Part shown: positions 44,641-54,100 of the stretch, piece after piece | How the letters are laid out: the number at the start of each line of letters is the position of its first letter | Numbering within the stretch: position 1 is the first letter of the stretch | Assembly (NCBI GenBank): GCA_015057115.1 | Contig: SVEZ01000011.1 | Coordinates: forward strand, 165-64,164 | Direction of reading: 5' to 3' | Source: Lachnospiraceae bacterium | Lineage (GTDB): Bacteria > Bacillota > Clostridia > Lachnospirales > Lachnospiraceae | DNA length: 64,000 nt | Translations under genes and position numbers: made by a program | Notes under the pieces: model-generated | What the model was told of the DNA's origin: nothing | Database searches by the model: none | The model's input: only the letters and a program-made list of their open reading frames with translations

Positions 44641-45309
44641 ATGGAAACATTGGACATTGAATCACGATTGATGAAGTTTTACTCATCCCAGAGTAATCTG
44701 GTACCGCTTCATGCGGCAGCAGGGCACTTCGCAACCAGCCATTCTCACATCAATTATTACATTGATTTGACCTCATTAAAGACCAGAGTGGATGAAGCAA
44801 AGGAATGTGCCAAGATTATTGAAGCAGGGTATCGTGGAACCAATAAGGTTATTGATACCATTGTTTGTATGGATGGAACGGAAACCATCGGATCTTTCCT
44901 TGGACAGGAATTTGAGGATCGTAACTACATGACCACCAACAAGCATGAGACAATCTACGTGGTAACGCCGGAGTATAACCGGAATAACCAGCTGATGTTC
45001 CGCGATAACATTGCCCGTACCATTAAGGACAAAAATGTGCTTTTGCTAATGGCCACCACCACCACAGGACAGACCATTCGCCGTAGTATGGAATGTATCA
45101 GTTATTATCAGGGAACGGTTGTAGGAGTGAATTCTTTATTTTCAACCATTGATGAGATTGATGGATTTAAGGTGGACTACATTTTCTCACCGGATGACCT
45201 TCCGGGATATGAGGCATACGAACCGAAGAATTGTCCCTTCTGCAAGAAGAGAATTCAGATTGAAGCAATGGTTAACGGTTTCGGCTATTCCAAATACATG
45301 GCCTTCTAG
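44641..45309 (+). CDS. Phosphoribosyltransferase-like protein with C-terminal CxxC
   Basis: A 222-residue protein resembling orotate phosphoribosyltransferases in layout. The PRPP-loop strand is VLLLMATTTTGQTIRRSM, where the usual pair of acidic residues before TTG is replaced by Met-Ala, so normal catalysis is doubtful. The end carries CPFCKKRI, half a zinc-ribbon-like site. AGGGGG precedes the ATG. It is upstream of the sigma-factor gene by 37 bp and could share its transcript; in related genomes such genes are labelled orotate phosphoribosyltransferase, but no pyrimidine genes are near. Confidence 0.75.
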   Translation: METLDIESRLMKFYSSQSNLVPLHAAAGHFATSHSHINYYIDLTSLKTRVDEAKECAKIIEAGYRGTNKVIDTIVCMDGTETIGSFLGQEFEDRNYMTTNKHETIYVVTPEYNRNNQLMFRDNIARTIKDKNVLLLMATTTTGQTIRRSMECISYYQGTVVGVNSLFSTIDEIDGFKVDYIFSPDDLPGYEAYEPKNCPFCKKRIQIEAMVNGFGYSKYMAF

Positions 45310-45345
45310 GTTACGGAGTACTAAGGAGAAAGGAGCCCGAAGGCT

Positions 45346-45906
45346 ATGCCCGAAACAGATGGCCAGTTATATCGACGATATCTGACGGAAGCAGACGAAG
45401 AGGCTCTGAAAAGCCTTTACATAAAATATAAAGAAAATCTTACCCTGTTTTTGTACGGAATGGTGCAGAATATGGATGACGCAGAGGAATTGATGATGGA
45501 TACCTTTGCCATCTTAGCTTCCGGCACCGCCCGATACAGAAGCAGGGAAGATGCAGGTTTTAAAACGTGGCTGTACGCAGTGGCAAAGAATCAGGCACGT
45601 ATGTTTTTGCGTCGGAATAGAAGAGGCGTGGAACTGCACGAGGTACAGGTGGAAACAGCAGGGGCTGAGGAACCGGAAAAAGAGCTGCTTTTGACCGAAC
45701 GAAATGCGCAGCTTTACAAAGCACTGAAAGGGCTTGATAAGGATTATCGGCAGGTGCTTTTTTTGTTATATTTTGAAGAATTAAAGCCGGAGGAAATAAG
45801 TCGCATTATGAAAAAAAGCATAAAGCAGGTGTACAACCTGACGGCCAGAGGAAAGACGGCATTAAAGGCGACCTTAGAGAGGATGGGCTATACATGGGAA
45901 TTATAA
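45346..45906 (+). CDS. ECF-type RNA polymerase sigma factor
   Basis: A 186-residue sigma-70-family protein with only regions 2 and 4. Region 2 includes MDDAEELMMDTFAIL and TWLYAVAKNQARMFLRR. Region 4 is LDKDYRQVLFLLYFEELKPEEISRIMKKSIKQVYNLTARGKTALK, a helix-turn-helix for the -35 element. No anti-sigma with a zinc-binding HxxxCxxC motif follows; instead its gene overlaps a polytopic membrane protein and then a PrsW-type protease. That order suggests membrane-controlled release of the sigma factor. Confidence 0.9.
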   Translation: MPETDGQLYRRYLTEADEEALKSLYIKYKENLTLFLYGMVQNMDDAEELMMDTFAILASGTARYRSREDAGFKTWLYAVAKNQARMFLRRNRRGVELHEVQVETAGAEEPEKELLLTERNAQLYKALKGLDKDYRQVLFLLYFEELKPEEISRIMKKSIKQVYNLTARGKTALKATLERMGYTWEL

Positions 45907-46685
45907 TGGAAAATATCCTGAATTTCATACAGGTTGTGGTATTGCTACCGCTTATTCTTGGTTTTGCCGGAATGATGGGAAAAGGCAAAGCCGGTATGCT
46001 TCCGGTATTTTTTACCTTCTCCATGCTTAGCTACTTCCTTAGTTCGGTGTACTACCTGGTATATGGATTTCTGCGACCGGGAGAGCGAATGCCCTTTGCG
46101 GTAAATGAGATTGCGGAATGCGCCATGCTGCTGTTATTATGTGCCGGTTTGGAAACCTTTCTTACAAGAGATATGATTGGGAGGCTGACAGCCATGCTGT
46201 TTGCCGTTTTTTTTGTTGGCATCAACATTATTTTATGGATTTTGTGGTCGGGAGAATGGGTGCAGGATATTGTTTTTGGCTTGCCCTATATTTATATGTT
46301 ATATCTTTTAATACGAGGAAATATTCATTACAAAACCATTGGAATGGTGGAAGGGCATATTGCCATGTACGCCAGTTTAATGGTGCTGTTACTGCAAATG
46401 TTTACCATAAAAGCAACGGGAACCCTGCGGCTTGTGGTGGACCGGGGCAGCTACCTGGTGGTGTACGGATTGGCACTGTGGCTGTTTTGGAGTTGTAAAA
46501 AAGCACTGCAGGAGTCCGGGGTAAAAGCGATTTTCCTGACGGCAACTCTTTTCTGGTGGACGATTATGGTTATGTATATGAGTAGCGGGATTTATTACGA
46601 CATAGCGGAGGCTATGAATATTCTGGCGATGCCGCTATTATACTTTGCAATGAAAAAGGAGGTGGGGGAGCGTGATTTATGCTGA
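45894..46685 (+). CDS. Polytopic membrane protein beside the sigma factor
   Basis: A 263-residue protein with about seven to eight membrane helices, no recognised family and no sizeable cytosolic domain. ATG 45894 overlaps the sigma-factor gene by 13 nt; a second ATG at 45906, in TAATG with the sigma stop, is possible. Its 3' end overlaps the PrsW-like gene by 14 nt. The tight coupling makes it a candidate sensor or anti-sigma anchor, but nothing in its sequence proves this. Confidence 0.85.
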   Translation: MGIIMENILNFIQVVVLLPLILGFAGMMGKGKAGMLPVFFTFSMLSYFLSSVYYLVYGFLRPGERMPFAVNEIAECAMLLLLCAGLETFLTRDMIGRLTAMLFAVFFVGINIILWILWSGEWVQDIVFGLPYIYMLYLLIRGNIHYKTIGMVEGHIAMYASLMVLLLQMFTIKATGTLRLVVDRGSYLVVYGLALWLFWSCKKALQESGVKAIFLTATLFWWTIMVMYMSSGIYYDIAEAMNILAMPLLYFAMKKEVGERDLC

Positions 46686-47304
46686 AAATATTTTACTATG
46701 CATTGCTATGCCCTTAGTTGCCACCCTGCTTTTTTTGCAAAGCAGTGCCAAGCGGTTCGTGTTTTCTTTCCTAATTGGCATGATGGTGTGTCTTTTGTCT
46801 GCGTATATTGGAGGATTTTTGGAAGTGGCATCCGGAATGTCAAAAGAAGATGTGGCGATTTTTCTTTCTCCTGTTACGGAAGAGGCAATGAAGTTTTTAC
46901 CCATACTGTTGTATCTGTTTTTGTTTGAGCCGGATGAGGAATGTTTGCTATTAACCAGCGCCGGCATCGGAGCAGGCTTTGCCACCTTCGAAAACTGCTG
47001 TTATTTACTGATGGGAGCCAAAAGCCTTCCCTACATGTTGGTACGTGGGGCAGCGGTTGGAATTATGCATCTTGTAAGCATGGTGGCGCTGACCTTAGGT
47101 TTGAATTTACTTCGATATTATAAGATGGTGCGTTTTTCCGGGATTTTGGGAGCGTTGTCATTAGCCATGACTTTTCATGGGTTATACAATCTGCTGGTGT
47201 CGGTGGATGGTATTCCGTCCTATATTGGCTATGCAATGCCGGTATTATGCGCATTGTTGCTGCCTCGGCAGTTTAAACGGTTTAAAGAATTTACGAGAGA
47301 GTAA
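46672..47304 (+). CDS. prsW: PrsW-family intramembrane metalloprotease
   Basis: A 210-residue membrane protein with about seven helices. It carries the PrsW pattern: FLSPVTEEAMKF (Glu70-Glu71), GAGFATFEN (Glu107), IMHLVSM (His133) and FHGLYN, the expected glutamate/histidine metal-site residues. In Bacillus subtilis and Clostridioides difficile PrsW cleaves the anti-sigma of an ECF sigma factor (SigW, CsfT). GTG start inside the upstream gene. A strong terminator ends the three-gene set. Confidence 0.9.
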   Translation: MIYAENILLCIAMPLVATLLFLQSSAKRFVFSFLIGMMVCLLSAYIGGFLEVASGMSKEDVAIFLSPVTEEAMKFLPILLYLFLFEPDEECLLLTSAGIGAGFATFENCCYLLMGAKSLPYMLVRGAAVGIMHLVSMVALTLGLNLLRYYKMVRFSGILGALSLAMTFHGLYNLLVSVDGIPSYIGYAMPVLCALLLPRQFKRFKEFTRE

Positions 47305-47335
47305 GAGCGGCGAGACCGCTCTTGTTTTTTTTTTG
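47303..47335 (+). terminator. Terminator of the sigma/PrsW operon
   Basis: AAGAGCGG pairs with CCGCTCTT around CGAGA, then G and an uninterrupted run of 10 or more T. Confidence 0.95.
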
Positions 47336-47426
47336 AAAAAATTTATAAAAAACATGAGTAAAATCCACTTCAACTGCAATTAAATATATAGGAGCAACAA
47401 AAAAGATTAAGAGGAGGTGACAAGAG

Positions 47427-47732
47427 ATGAAGTATACAGAAGACGAGGCATTCTTAGAAATCACAAAGCGAGGAGCGCAGATTCGGAAGAAAAAGCAGCA
47501 ACGGCAGGTAAAGATTTTGTCAGCGGCATCCTTTATGCTGACATTTGCACTTATTGGTGTGCTTGGAGTTGTAGGTGACTTTGGATTGGTAAGAGGACAG
47601 ACAACCTACGGTTCCTTAATGCTGTCAGCAGAATCCGGAGGATACATTCTGGTTGCTGTACTGGCATTTGCATTGGGCGTATTAATAACTATAACGATCC
47701 AGAAATACAGGAAGATGAAGGAAAAACTGTAA
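47427..47732 (+). CDS. Small two-helix membrane protein (candidate anti-sigma partner)
   Basis: A 101-residue protein: a 26-residue charged cytosolic N terminus (MKYTEDEAFLEITKRGAQIRKKK begins as an acidic-to-basic helix), helix 1 at ~28-50, an outer loop (SLMLSAESGG), helix 2 at ~70-93, and a basic tail. It lacks the zinc-containing anti-sigma domain, so a role in holding the upstream sigma factor is inferred only from size, topology and place. AGAGGAGGTGA precedes the ATG. It is followed 49 bp later by the two surface-protein genes. Confidence 0.8.
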   Translation: MKYTEDEAFLEITKRGAQIRKKKQQRQVKILSAASFMLTFALIGVLGVVGDFGLVRGQTTYGSLMLSAESGGYILVAVLAFALGVLITITIQKYRKMKEKL

Positions 47733-47781
47733 AATGGAAAGGAGTAGTCCAAATAGGTAAGATTTGGTTAGGAGAAAAAGT

Positions 47782-50700
47782 ATGAAGAAAATAAAAAGAG
47801 GATTATCAATACTGCTTGCGGTAGCCATGGTGCTGTCCGGAGTGATGGTGCCGGGGGAGAAGGCGAAGGCAGATGTACAGGTTCAAGCGGCGGGGACACT
47901 GCACGAGCTTACCGCAGTAATGGTGGGAGATGTTCCTACGGCAAAGGTAAACAACGAGGTTCTCAACAATGATATTGTGTATGGTGTAGAAGGCGGAGAT
48001 GTGCTGAGAGTAGCCGAAGCATATCGTTGTGAGGGTACGGCAGTAACCTATTATACTGGCACTGGATTTCATGGTTCTGGTTGGACAGGAATACAAAGTG
48101 ACGACAAAGTTCTGGAAGCGTTAGAAGATTCTTTTAATGGTTGCTGGAAAATGAGCGTTATTATGACTACGCAAGCTACAGAAGCTACAGAAGCAAAGAT
48201 TAACCAGGTTTATTTACACCAAATTGCAACTGCAGTTGTGGGGGATGACAGTTTAAACGGGAATTCGATTCATATCTTAAGCGGTGGAAAATCTGCAGAC
48301 GGAAAATGCTACTATGTTCCGAGACCGGGGAGCAGAATTACGCTTGGAGCACTGGATGATTCTTTTGACGGTAAACCATTTTCCGGCTGGAAATATCGAT
48401 TTGGTGATGACGATGGGCCTTTTACTGCGGCAGAAAAGATTGAGGGGGGGCAGTATTATAGAATTCCTACAGCAGGACATACGGAAACCCTCCACCTGCA
48501 GGCGCAGTGGGGTTCTAACTCCACCCCCATCTTTTATGAAGAAAAGGTAACCCGTTACCCCATCCGGTTCAACGAAGCAAGTTTTCGTGGAACCAAGACC
48601 CCGGAAGGTGTACCGACCTCTTATGAACCGGGAGAGATAGTAAGTTTAGCGGGTGTGACAGAGGAAGTAAAGGGCTTTGCTTTTGGCGGATATAGATACA
48701 GTTTTGGCGGCGGTGCCAAGCAGGAAGCAACGAAGGGCGCCGATGGAACTTATAGTATCAGTACAGCAGGGGAAACCGGGACACTAACGATTTATGCGGT
48801 TTGGATTCCGGATTCCTGTGATGTTACCTATGACCCAAATGAGGCACAGTTAAAAACCGTTAATGAGAATGCTAAGCTGAAAGAAGGGGAAAAAGCGGTA
48901 ACCTTCGAAGCACAGAAGAAAGAAGATAAGATTCGAAAAGACGGTTTTGTCAACGAAGACAAAACTATAGAAATGGCCGGTTGGTCTTATGACTCGAAGG
49001 CAGAAAAGCCGGACATTACCCTGAAGGAAGCAGAAAATATGACTGTCGGGGAAATGATGGCGCTTTATGAAAGAAACGGTGGTGACACATCCCAAGGAAA
49101 AGTAACCTTATACGCCACCTGGGCATATAAGAAGTACAAGATTACATACGTGGGTGCAGATTACTCGGACTTGGAAGACACCTATACGGCAAAAGACCAG
49201 ATTACTCTGCCGGATGCCAAGACCATGAATGAGAGAATGGCACTTCCGAAAGGTTCAGTAACCTATGGCAGACGTTTTACCCTGTGGTCAACGGATCCTT
49301 ATTCCTATAAGCCGGTAAGAACCCTGGGAAAAGACGGCGATATCAAATCCGGAGATGTGACATTGTATGCCATTACGGTGCCGGAAGCTGTGGCGGATTA
49401 TGACATGGACAGACACTGGGGGGAAAAGTTTAAAAAGTATTCCGTCTTGCAGGATAATCCGTTAAATATATATGATAAGAAAAGCTATGCCCTTATTTAT
49501 TTTATCAGTGCGGACGTAAACGCCGATCCGGATCGTATTACCCTGGATAGTCCCTATTATGAAATCGTTCCGGTGGATAAGACCATGACAGACTATGAAA
49601 ATGGCTATGCCTGTGTGGCAGTTCGGATTAAGGATTCATTGAAAAACTCGGATTTAAAAGCGGCGAATAAAACCAATGGCAGAACTCTGTATTTTCAGGT
49701 ACCGGCTCTGTATGATAAGGAACCGCAGGAAGTGAAATATACGTTGAAGGTGGAGAAAAATTATCCCGTTACCCCGAAAACAGTGACAAGTAAATTTAAG
49801 ATCTACAAGGAGCTTCTTCCGGAAAAGGATCCAGTGGTAAATTTCACCGCAAACATGAAAAATTCCTTTTTTACCGCGCCTTATGCCACCGGAGAATGGG
49901 AATTTGCGTTTGTCGATAAAAATAAAGACACAGGTGTAGGACTGGAAGGTATTACGGCAACTCTTACGGAAGAAAAATCCATAAATATCGCAGTAGATGC
50001 CGATAAAATCACCAAGAGGGTAGGCGGTTTTGTTCGCGTCCATAACACGGACTGGATAGACGGATTCTATCTGTATTCCAACAAAATTATGATTGAGCTT
50101 GGAACAGCGGGAAATGAAAAGTGGGATTTTTCTGCTAGGACCGTTATCTTGAATAACACAGTGGATGGCCAGAAAACGGAAGTAAAGCTCATAATTTCCG
50201 GTGGAATGAATCTTGCGGATACGAAGCTGGATCCTTCTAAACTTAATATAAGGGAAAAAAAGGCTTTCCCGGAAGGCTTGAAGGCAGAGCTTAAGGGTGA
50301 CACCATTACTCTGACTTGTGAAAAAGGAACGGCGAAGAAAAATTATAGCCTTGACATCAGTGGGGAAGGAATTGCAAAGTCCTATTCTCTGACCGTAAAG
50401 GTGGTGAACAGGGCTGCGGATGATAAGGCGGCGATTTATAAGGTATACGGAAAACTGGATGGAGAATTCGGTGGAAGGATATACGTCAAACCAACAATAA
50501 AAGATTTTGCGGGAAGTATTGAAAACGCCTTTATTATGAATGCAGCCGATACCTGTCCTTTTACCGTAGAGTGGAATAAAGAAATCGGCATGGTGGAGCT
50601 TTTTACCAACAAGCATTTTACGCCGCGAACCAAAAAGGAAAAAGTAACTCTTGCAGTAACCCTTTCCTCTGGGGTGGTGATTTATAAGGAGATTACGGTG

Positions 50701-51078
50701 GGATTTGTAAAAGGAACTCTGAAGGGTACCGCTTTAAACGCCACCATTTTTACCAAGCGGGAGAATTTGGTAAAAACGCCGGTTATATTGTACTACAAAG
50801 GAAGCGTATATAATAGCTTGGGAAAAGCGAAAAACAAGATTCGTATTTTCGATCTTCGGAATAAAGATGTGAGCAGTCTGTTTACATTTGGGAGCCCGAG
50901 CGCTAAAAAAGGTTTGTCGGTAGAGTATCAGGACGGCGAGTTTGTGGTGAAGGATGGCAGTGGCGAGATAAAAGACGGAGAGGATGCTCAAATAAGGATG
51001 AAAGTCACGCTGCCCGCTACCGATAGAAAATGTACTCTAACTTGTAACGTTATCGTTGACAGGAGTACCACGCCATAA
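47782..51078 (+). CDS. Large secreted repeat protein (first of two paralogues)
   Basis: A ~1,098-residue exported protein. The signal peptide ends near EKAKADVQ. Then come a variable N-terminal domain (about 35-250), a conserved block with bacterial-repeat-like beta domains resembling Listeria-Bacteroides/InlB repeats (TLTIYAVWIPDSCDVTYDPN, VTLYATWAYKKYKITYVG; about 255-480), and beta-rich Ig-like segments to the end. It finishes VDRSTTP with no LPXTG, membrane tail or SLH motif, so attachment is unknown. The true start is 47782 (TAGGAGAAA before it), not the earlier in-frame ATG at 47764. A close paralogue follows after 41 bp without a terminator between. Confidence 0.9.
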   Translation: MKKIKRGLSILLAVAMVLSGVMVPGEKAKADVQVQAAGTLHELTAVMVGDVPTAKVNNEVLNNDIVYGVEGGDVLRVAEAYRCEGTAVTYYTGTGFHGSGWTGIQSDDKVLEALEDSFNGCWKMSVIMTTQATEATEAKINQVYLHQIATAVVGDDSLNGNSIHILSGGKSADGKCYYVPRPGSRITLGALDDSFDGKPFSGWKYRFGDDDGPFTAAEKIEGGQYYRIPTAGHTETLHLQAQWGSNSTPIFYEEKVTRYPIRFNEASFRGTKTPEGVPTSYEPGEIVSLAGVTEEVKGFAFGGYRYSFGGGAKQEATKGADGTYSISTAGETGTLTIYAVWIPDSCDVTYDPNEAQLKTVNENAKLKEGEKAVTFEAQKKEDKIRKDGFVNEDKTIEMAGWSYDSKAEKPDITLKEAENMTVGEMMALYERNGGDTSQGKVTLYATWAYKKYKITYVGADYSDLEDTYTAKDQITLPDAKTMNERMALPKGSVTYGRRFTLWSTDPYSYKPVRTLGKDGDIKSGDVTLYAITVPEAVADYDMDRHWGEKFKKYSVLQDNPLNIYDKKSYALIYFISADVNADPDRITLDSPYYEIVPVDKTMTDYENGYACVAVRIKDSLKNSDLKAANKTNGRTLYFQVPALYDKEPQEVKYTLKVEKNYPVTPKTVTSKFKIYKELLPEKDPVVNFTANMKNSFFTAPYATGEWEFAFVDKNKDTGVGLEGITATLTEEKSINIAVDADKITKRVGGFVRVHNTDWIDGFYLYSNKIMIELGTAGNEKWDFSARTVILNNTVDGQKTEVKLIISGGMNLADTKLDPSKLNIREKKAFPEGLKAELKGDTITLTCEKGTAKKNYSLDISGEGIAKSYSLTVKVVNRAADDKAAIYKVYGKLDGEFGGRIYVKPTIKDFAGSIENAFIMNAADTCPFTVEWNKEIGMVELFTNKHFTPRTKKEKVTLAVTLSSGVVIYKEITVGFVKGTLKGTALNATIFTKRENLVKTPVILYYKGSVYNSLGKAKNKIRIFDLRNKDVSSLFTFGSPSAKKGLSVEYQDGEFVVKDGSGEIKDGEDAQIRMKVTLPATDRKCTLTCNVIVDRSTTP

Positions 51079-51119
51079 TTTTGGCAAGCAACGAGTAAGA
51101 AGTTATAAGGAGAAAAGCT

Positions 51120-54100
51120 ATGAAGAAGATAAAAAGAGGTTTATCAATACTGCTTGCCGTAGCCATGGTGTTGTCCGGAGTGATGGTGCCGGGGGAGAAG
51201 GCGAAGGCAGATGTACAGACGACCGGGACAGAATATGTGATAACCTTGGATGAAAATGGAAATGTATATCATAATGATATTGAGGGCCAGTATTTTTATG
51301 TTAAAGCCGGAGACATAATAAAGCTTAATAATTCTATTATCCTAAATCGCGGAAATGCAATAAAATATTGGGATTTCAACGGGGAGGAATTATCTGGGGA
51401 AACTTGGCCGACTGACGATGTAATATCTTTGCAGGTGAAGAGCTTTAGTGATTTTCCAAATTTAGGAGATATGAGGGGATGTTGGTATGCTGATGTTGTT
51501 CCCTGCCCAGACAACGGTGATCATTCCGAGAGTAAAATAGAAGGTGTTTGGTTCAGAGCAAAGAATACCGAAGTGCAAATTAATTCCGCCTCGTTTAAGA
51601 ATCAAGAGTTTAACGTCGCTGGGATTACGGGAGACCAAGGAACTTTTTATATGCCGGGCGATGTTGTTACGCTAGGTGGATTACAGCCGGGCGCAACTGA
51701 GGGAAATTATCAGTTTGACGGTGTGGAATATGCATTTGGAGAGACACCAACAACATATGTAGAGGCTTTATTTATTGATGAAATGTATAGAATTCCAACC
51801 GAAGGGCACGATGAACCTCTTACCATCCGCGCAAAGTGGAAATCCACTTCCACTCCTATATACTACGAACCCAAGGTAACCCGTTACCCTATTCGGTTTA
51901 ACGAAGTAAGCTTCCGGGGAACCAAGACCCCGGAAGGTGTACCGACTTCTTATGAACCGGGAGAGGTAGTAAGTTTAGCGGGTGTGACAGAAGAGGTAAC
52001 CGGCTTTGCTTTTGGCGGCTACAGCTACAGCTTTGGTGGTGGTGCCAAGCAGGAAGCAACGAAGGGCGCCGATGGAACTTATAGTATCAGTACAGCAGGG
52101 GAAAACGGGACGCTGACAATTTATGCGGTTTGGATTCCGGATTCCTGTGATGTTACCTATGACCCAAATGAGGCACAGTTAAAAACCGTTAATGAGAATG
52201 CTAAGCTGAAAGAAGGGGAAAAAGCAGTAACTTTCGAGAAGCAGAAGAAAGAGGACAAGATTCGAAAAGACGCTTTTGCCAACGAAGACAAAACCATTGA
52301 AATGACCGGTTGGTCTTTTGACCCGAAGGCAGATAAACCGGACATTTCCCTGAAGGACGCAGAAAATATGACCGTCGGGGAAATGATGGCGCTATACGAA
52401 AGAAACGGTGGCGACACGTCCCGAGAAAAAGTAACCTTATACGCCAACTGGGCATATAAGAAGTTTAAGATTACATATGTGGGCGTGGATTACACGGATT
52501 TGCAAACTACCTATACGGCAAAGGATCAAATTACTTTGCCGGACGTCAAGACCATGAATGAAAGAATGGCACTTCCAAAGGACTCTTTGGCCTACGGCAG
52601 GCGGTTTACCATGTGGTCAAAAGACCGCTATTCCTATAAGCCGGTAAGAACCTTGGGAAAAGACGGCGATATCAAATCCGGGGATGTGACATTGTATGCC
52701 ATTACGGTGCCGGAAACCGTGGCGGATTATAGCATGGATATGCACGCCGGAACTAGAAAATATCAAACAATACAGGATAATGCATTGGACATATATGATA
52801 AGAAAAGCTATGCGCTTATCTATTTCACCAATTGGGACGTAAATGCTGATCCGGATCGTATTACCCTGGATAATCCCTACTATGAAATTGTTCCGCTAGA
52901 CAAAACCATGGCGGATTATGAGAATGGTTTTGCCTGTGTGGCAGTCAGAGTAAAGGACTCCCTGAAAAATTCGGATCTAAAAGAGGCAGAGAAAAATAAA
53001 AATAAAAGATTGCATTTTCAGGTCCCGGCACTTTATGACAGGGAGTCTATAGAAGTGGTTCACAGTCTGGAAGTGAACAAAGAGTATCCTACAAGTCCGG
53101 TAGATAAAAAGCAAAGTTTTGCAATTTACGAGGATTTTCTTCCTGAGAAGGATTCTGTAGTAAATTTCACCTCATACGTAAATATGTCCTTCTTTACTGA
53201 TTCTTATTCTTCCGGAGAGTGGGAACTCGCCTACGTTGAAAAAAAGAAAGGCTCGTATGTGGTAAAAGATGGTATTACGCCGACGCTTAATACTGGTAAA
53301 TCCATGAATTTTATGGTGGATACTGCAAAAATTAAGAAGAGTGTATATGGGTATGTTCGCATTCATAATAAGAATTGGATAGATGGGTACTATTTGTATG
53401 CCAAGCAAGATTTTTCGGTTTTAAAAAAGGGGAAAATCGAGGGGTTTGATACCGGTAGCGTGACCTTAAATAATGGAACGAATAAAGAAAAAGCGGAAGT
53501 AAGGCTTATTATTGCTCGCGGTATGCCTCTTGCTGAGACGAATTTGGAACTGTCAAAAATTACACTGACTCCGAAAAAGAACCTTCCGGAAGGATTAACA
53601 GTGGAACTTAACGGAGATACCATCACTGCAACCTGTGAAAAGGGAACACCGAAAGGAAGGTACACATTTGTATTCAGTGGGGCAGGAATTGGCAAGAATG
53701 TATTTTTTAAGGTAGATGTAGTGGATACGGCCCCCGATAAGGCGATAAAATTTGATGTGAGAGGAGTTATGGATGCAGAATTTGGGGGGAAGATCTTTGT
53801 CAGACCGAGTGTAAAAACATTTTCAGGGACAATTGAAAATGCGTTTATTAAGGATGAAGCTGTCGACTGTCCATATTCAGCACTGTGGGACGAAAAAAAT
53901 GAAAGAATCGAGATTTTTACCAATGAACATTTTAAGCCGCGGACTAAATTTGAAAAAGTGACGCTTGCGGTGACTCTTTCCACTGGAGTTGTACTTTATT
54001 CGAAGGTTCCTGTGTCATTTCGAAAGGGAAAACTGCAGGGTACCGCATTAAATACAATCCTTTTTACCAAAAGAGATTCTTATGCAAAATCGCCTGTTAT

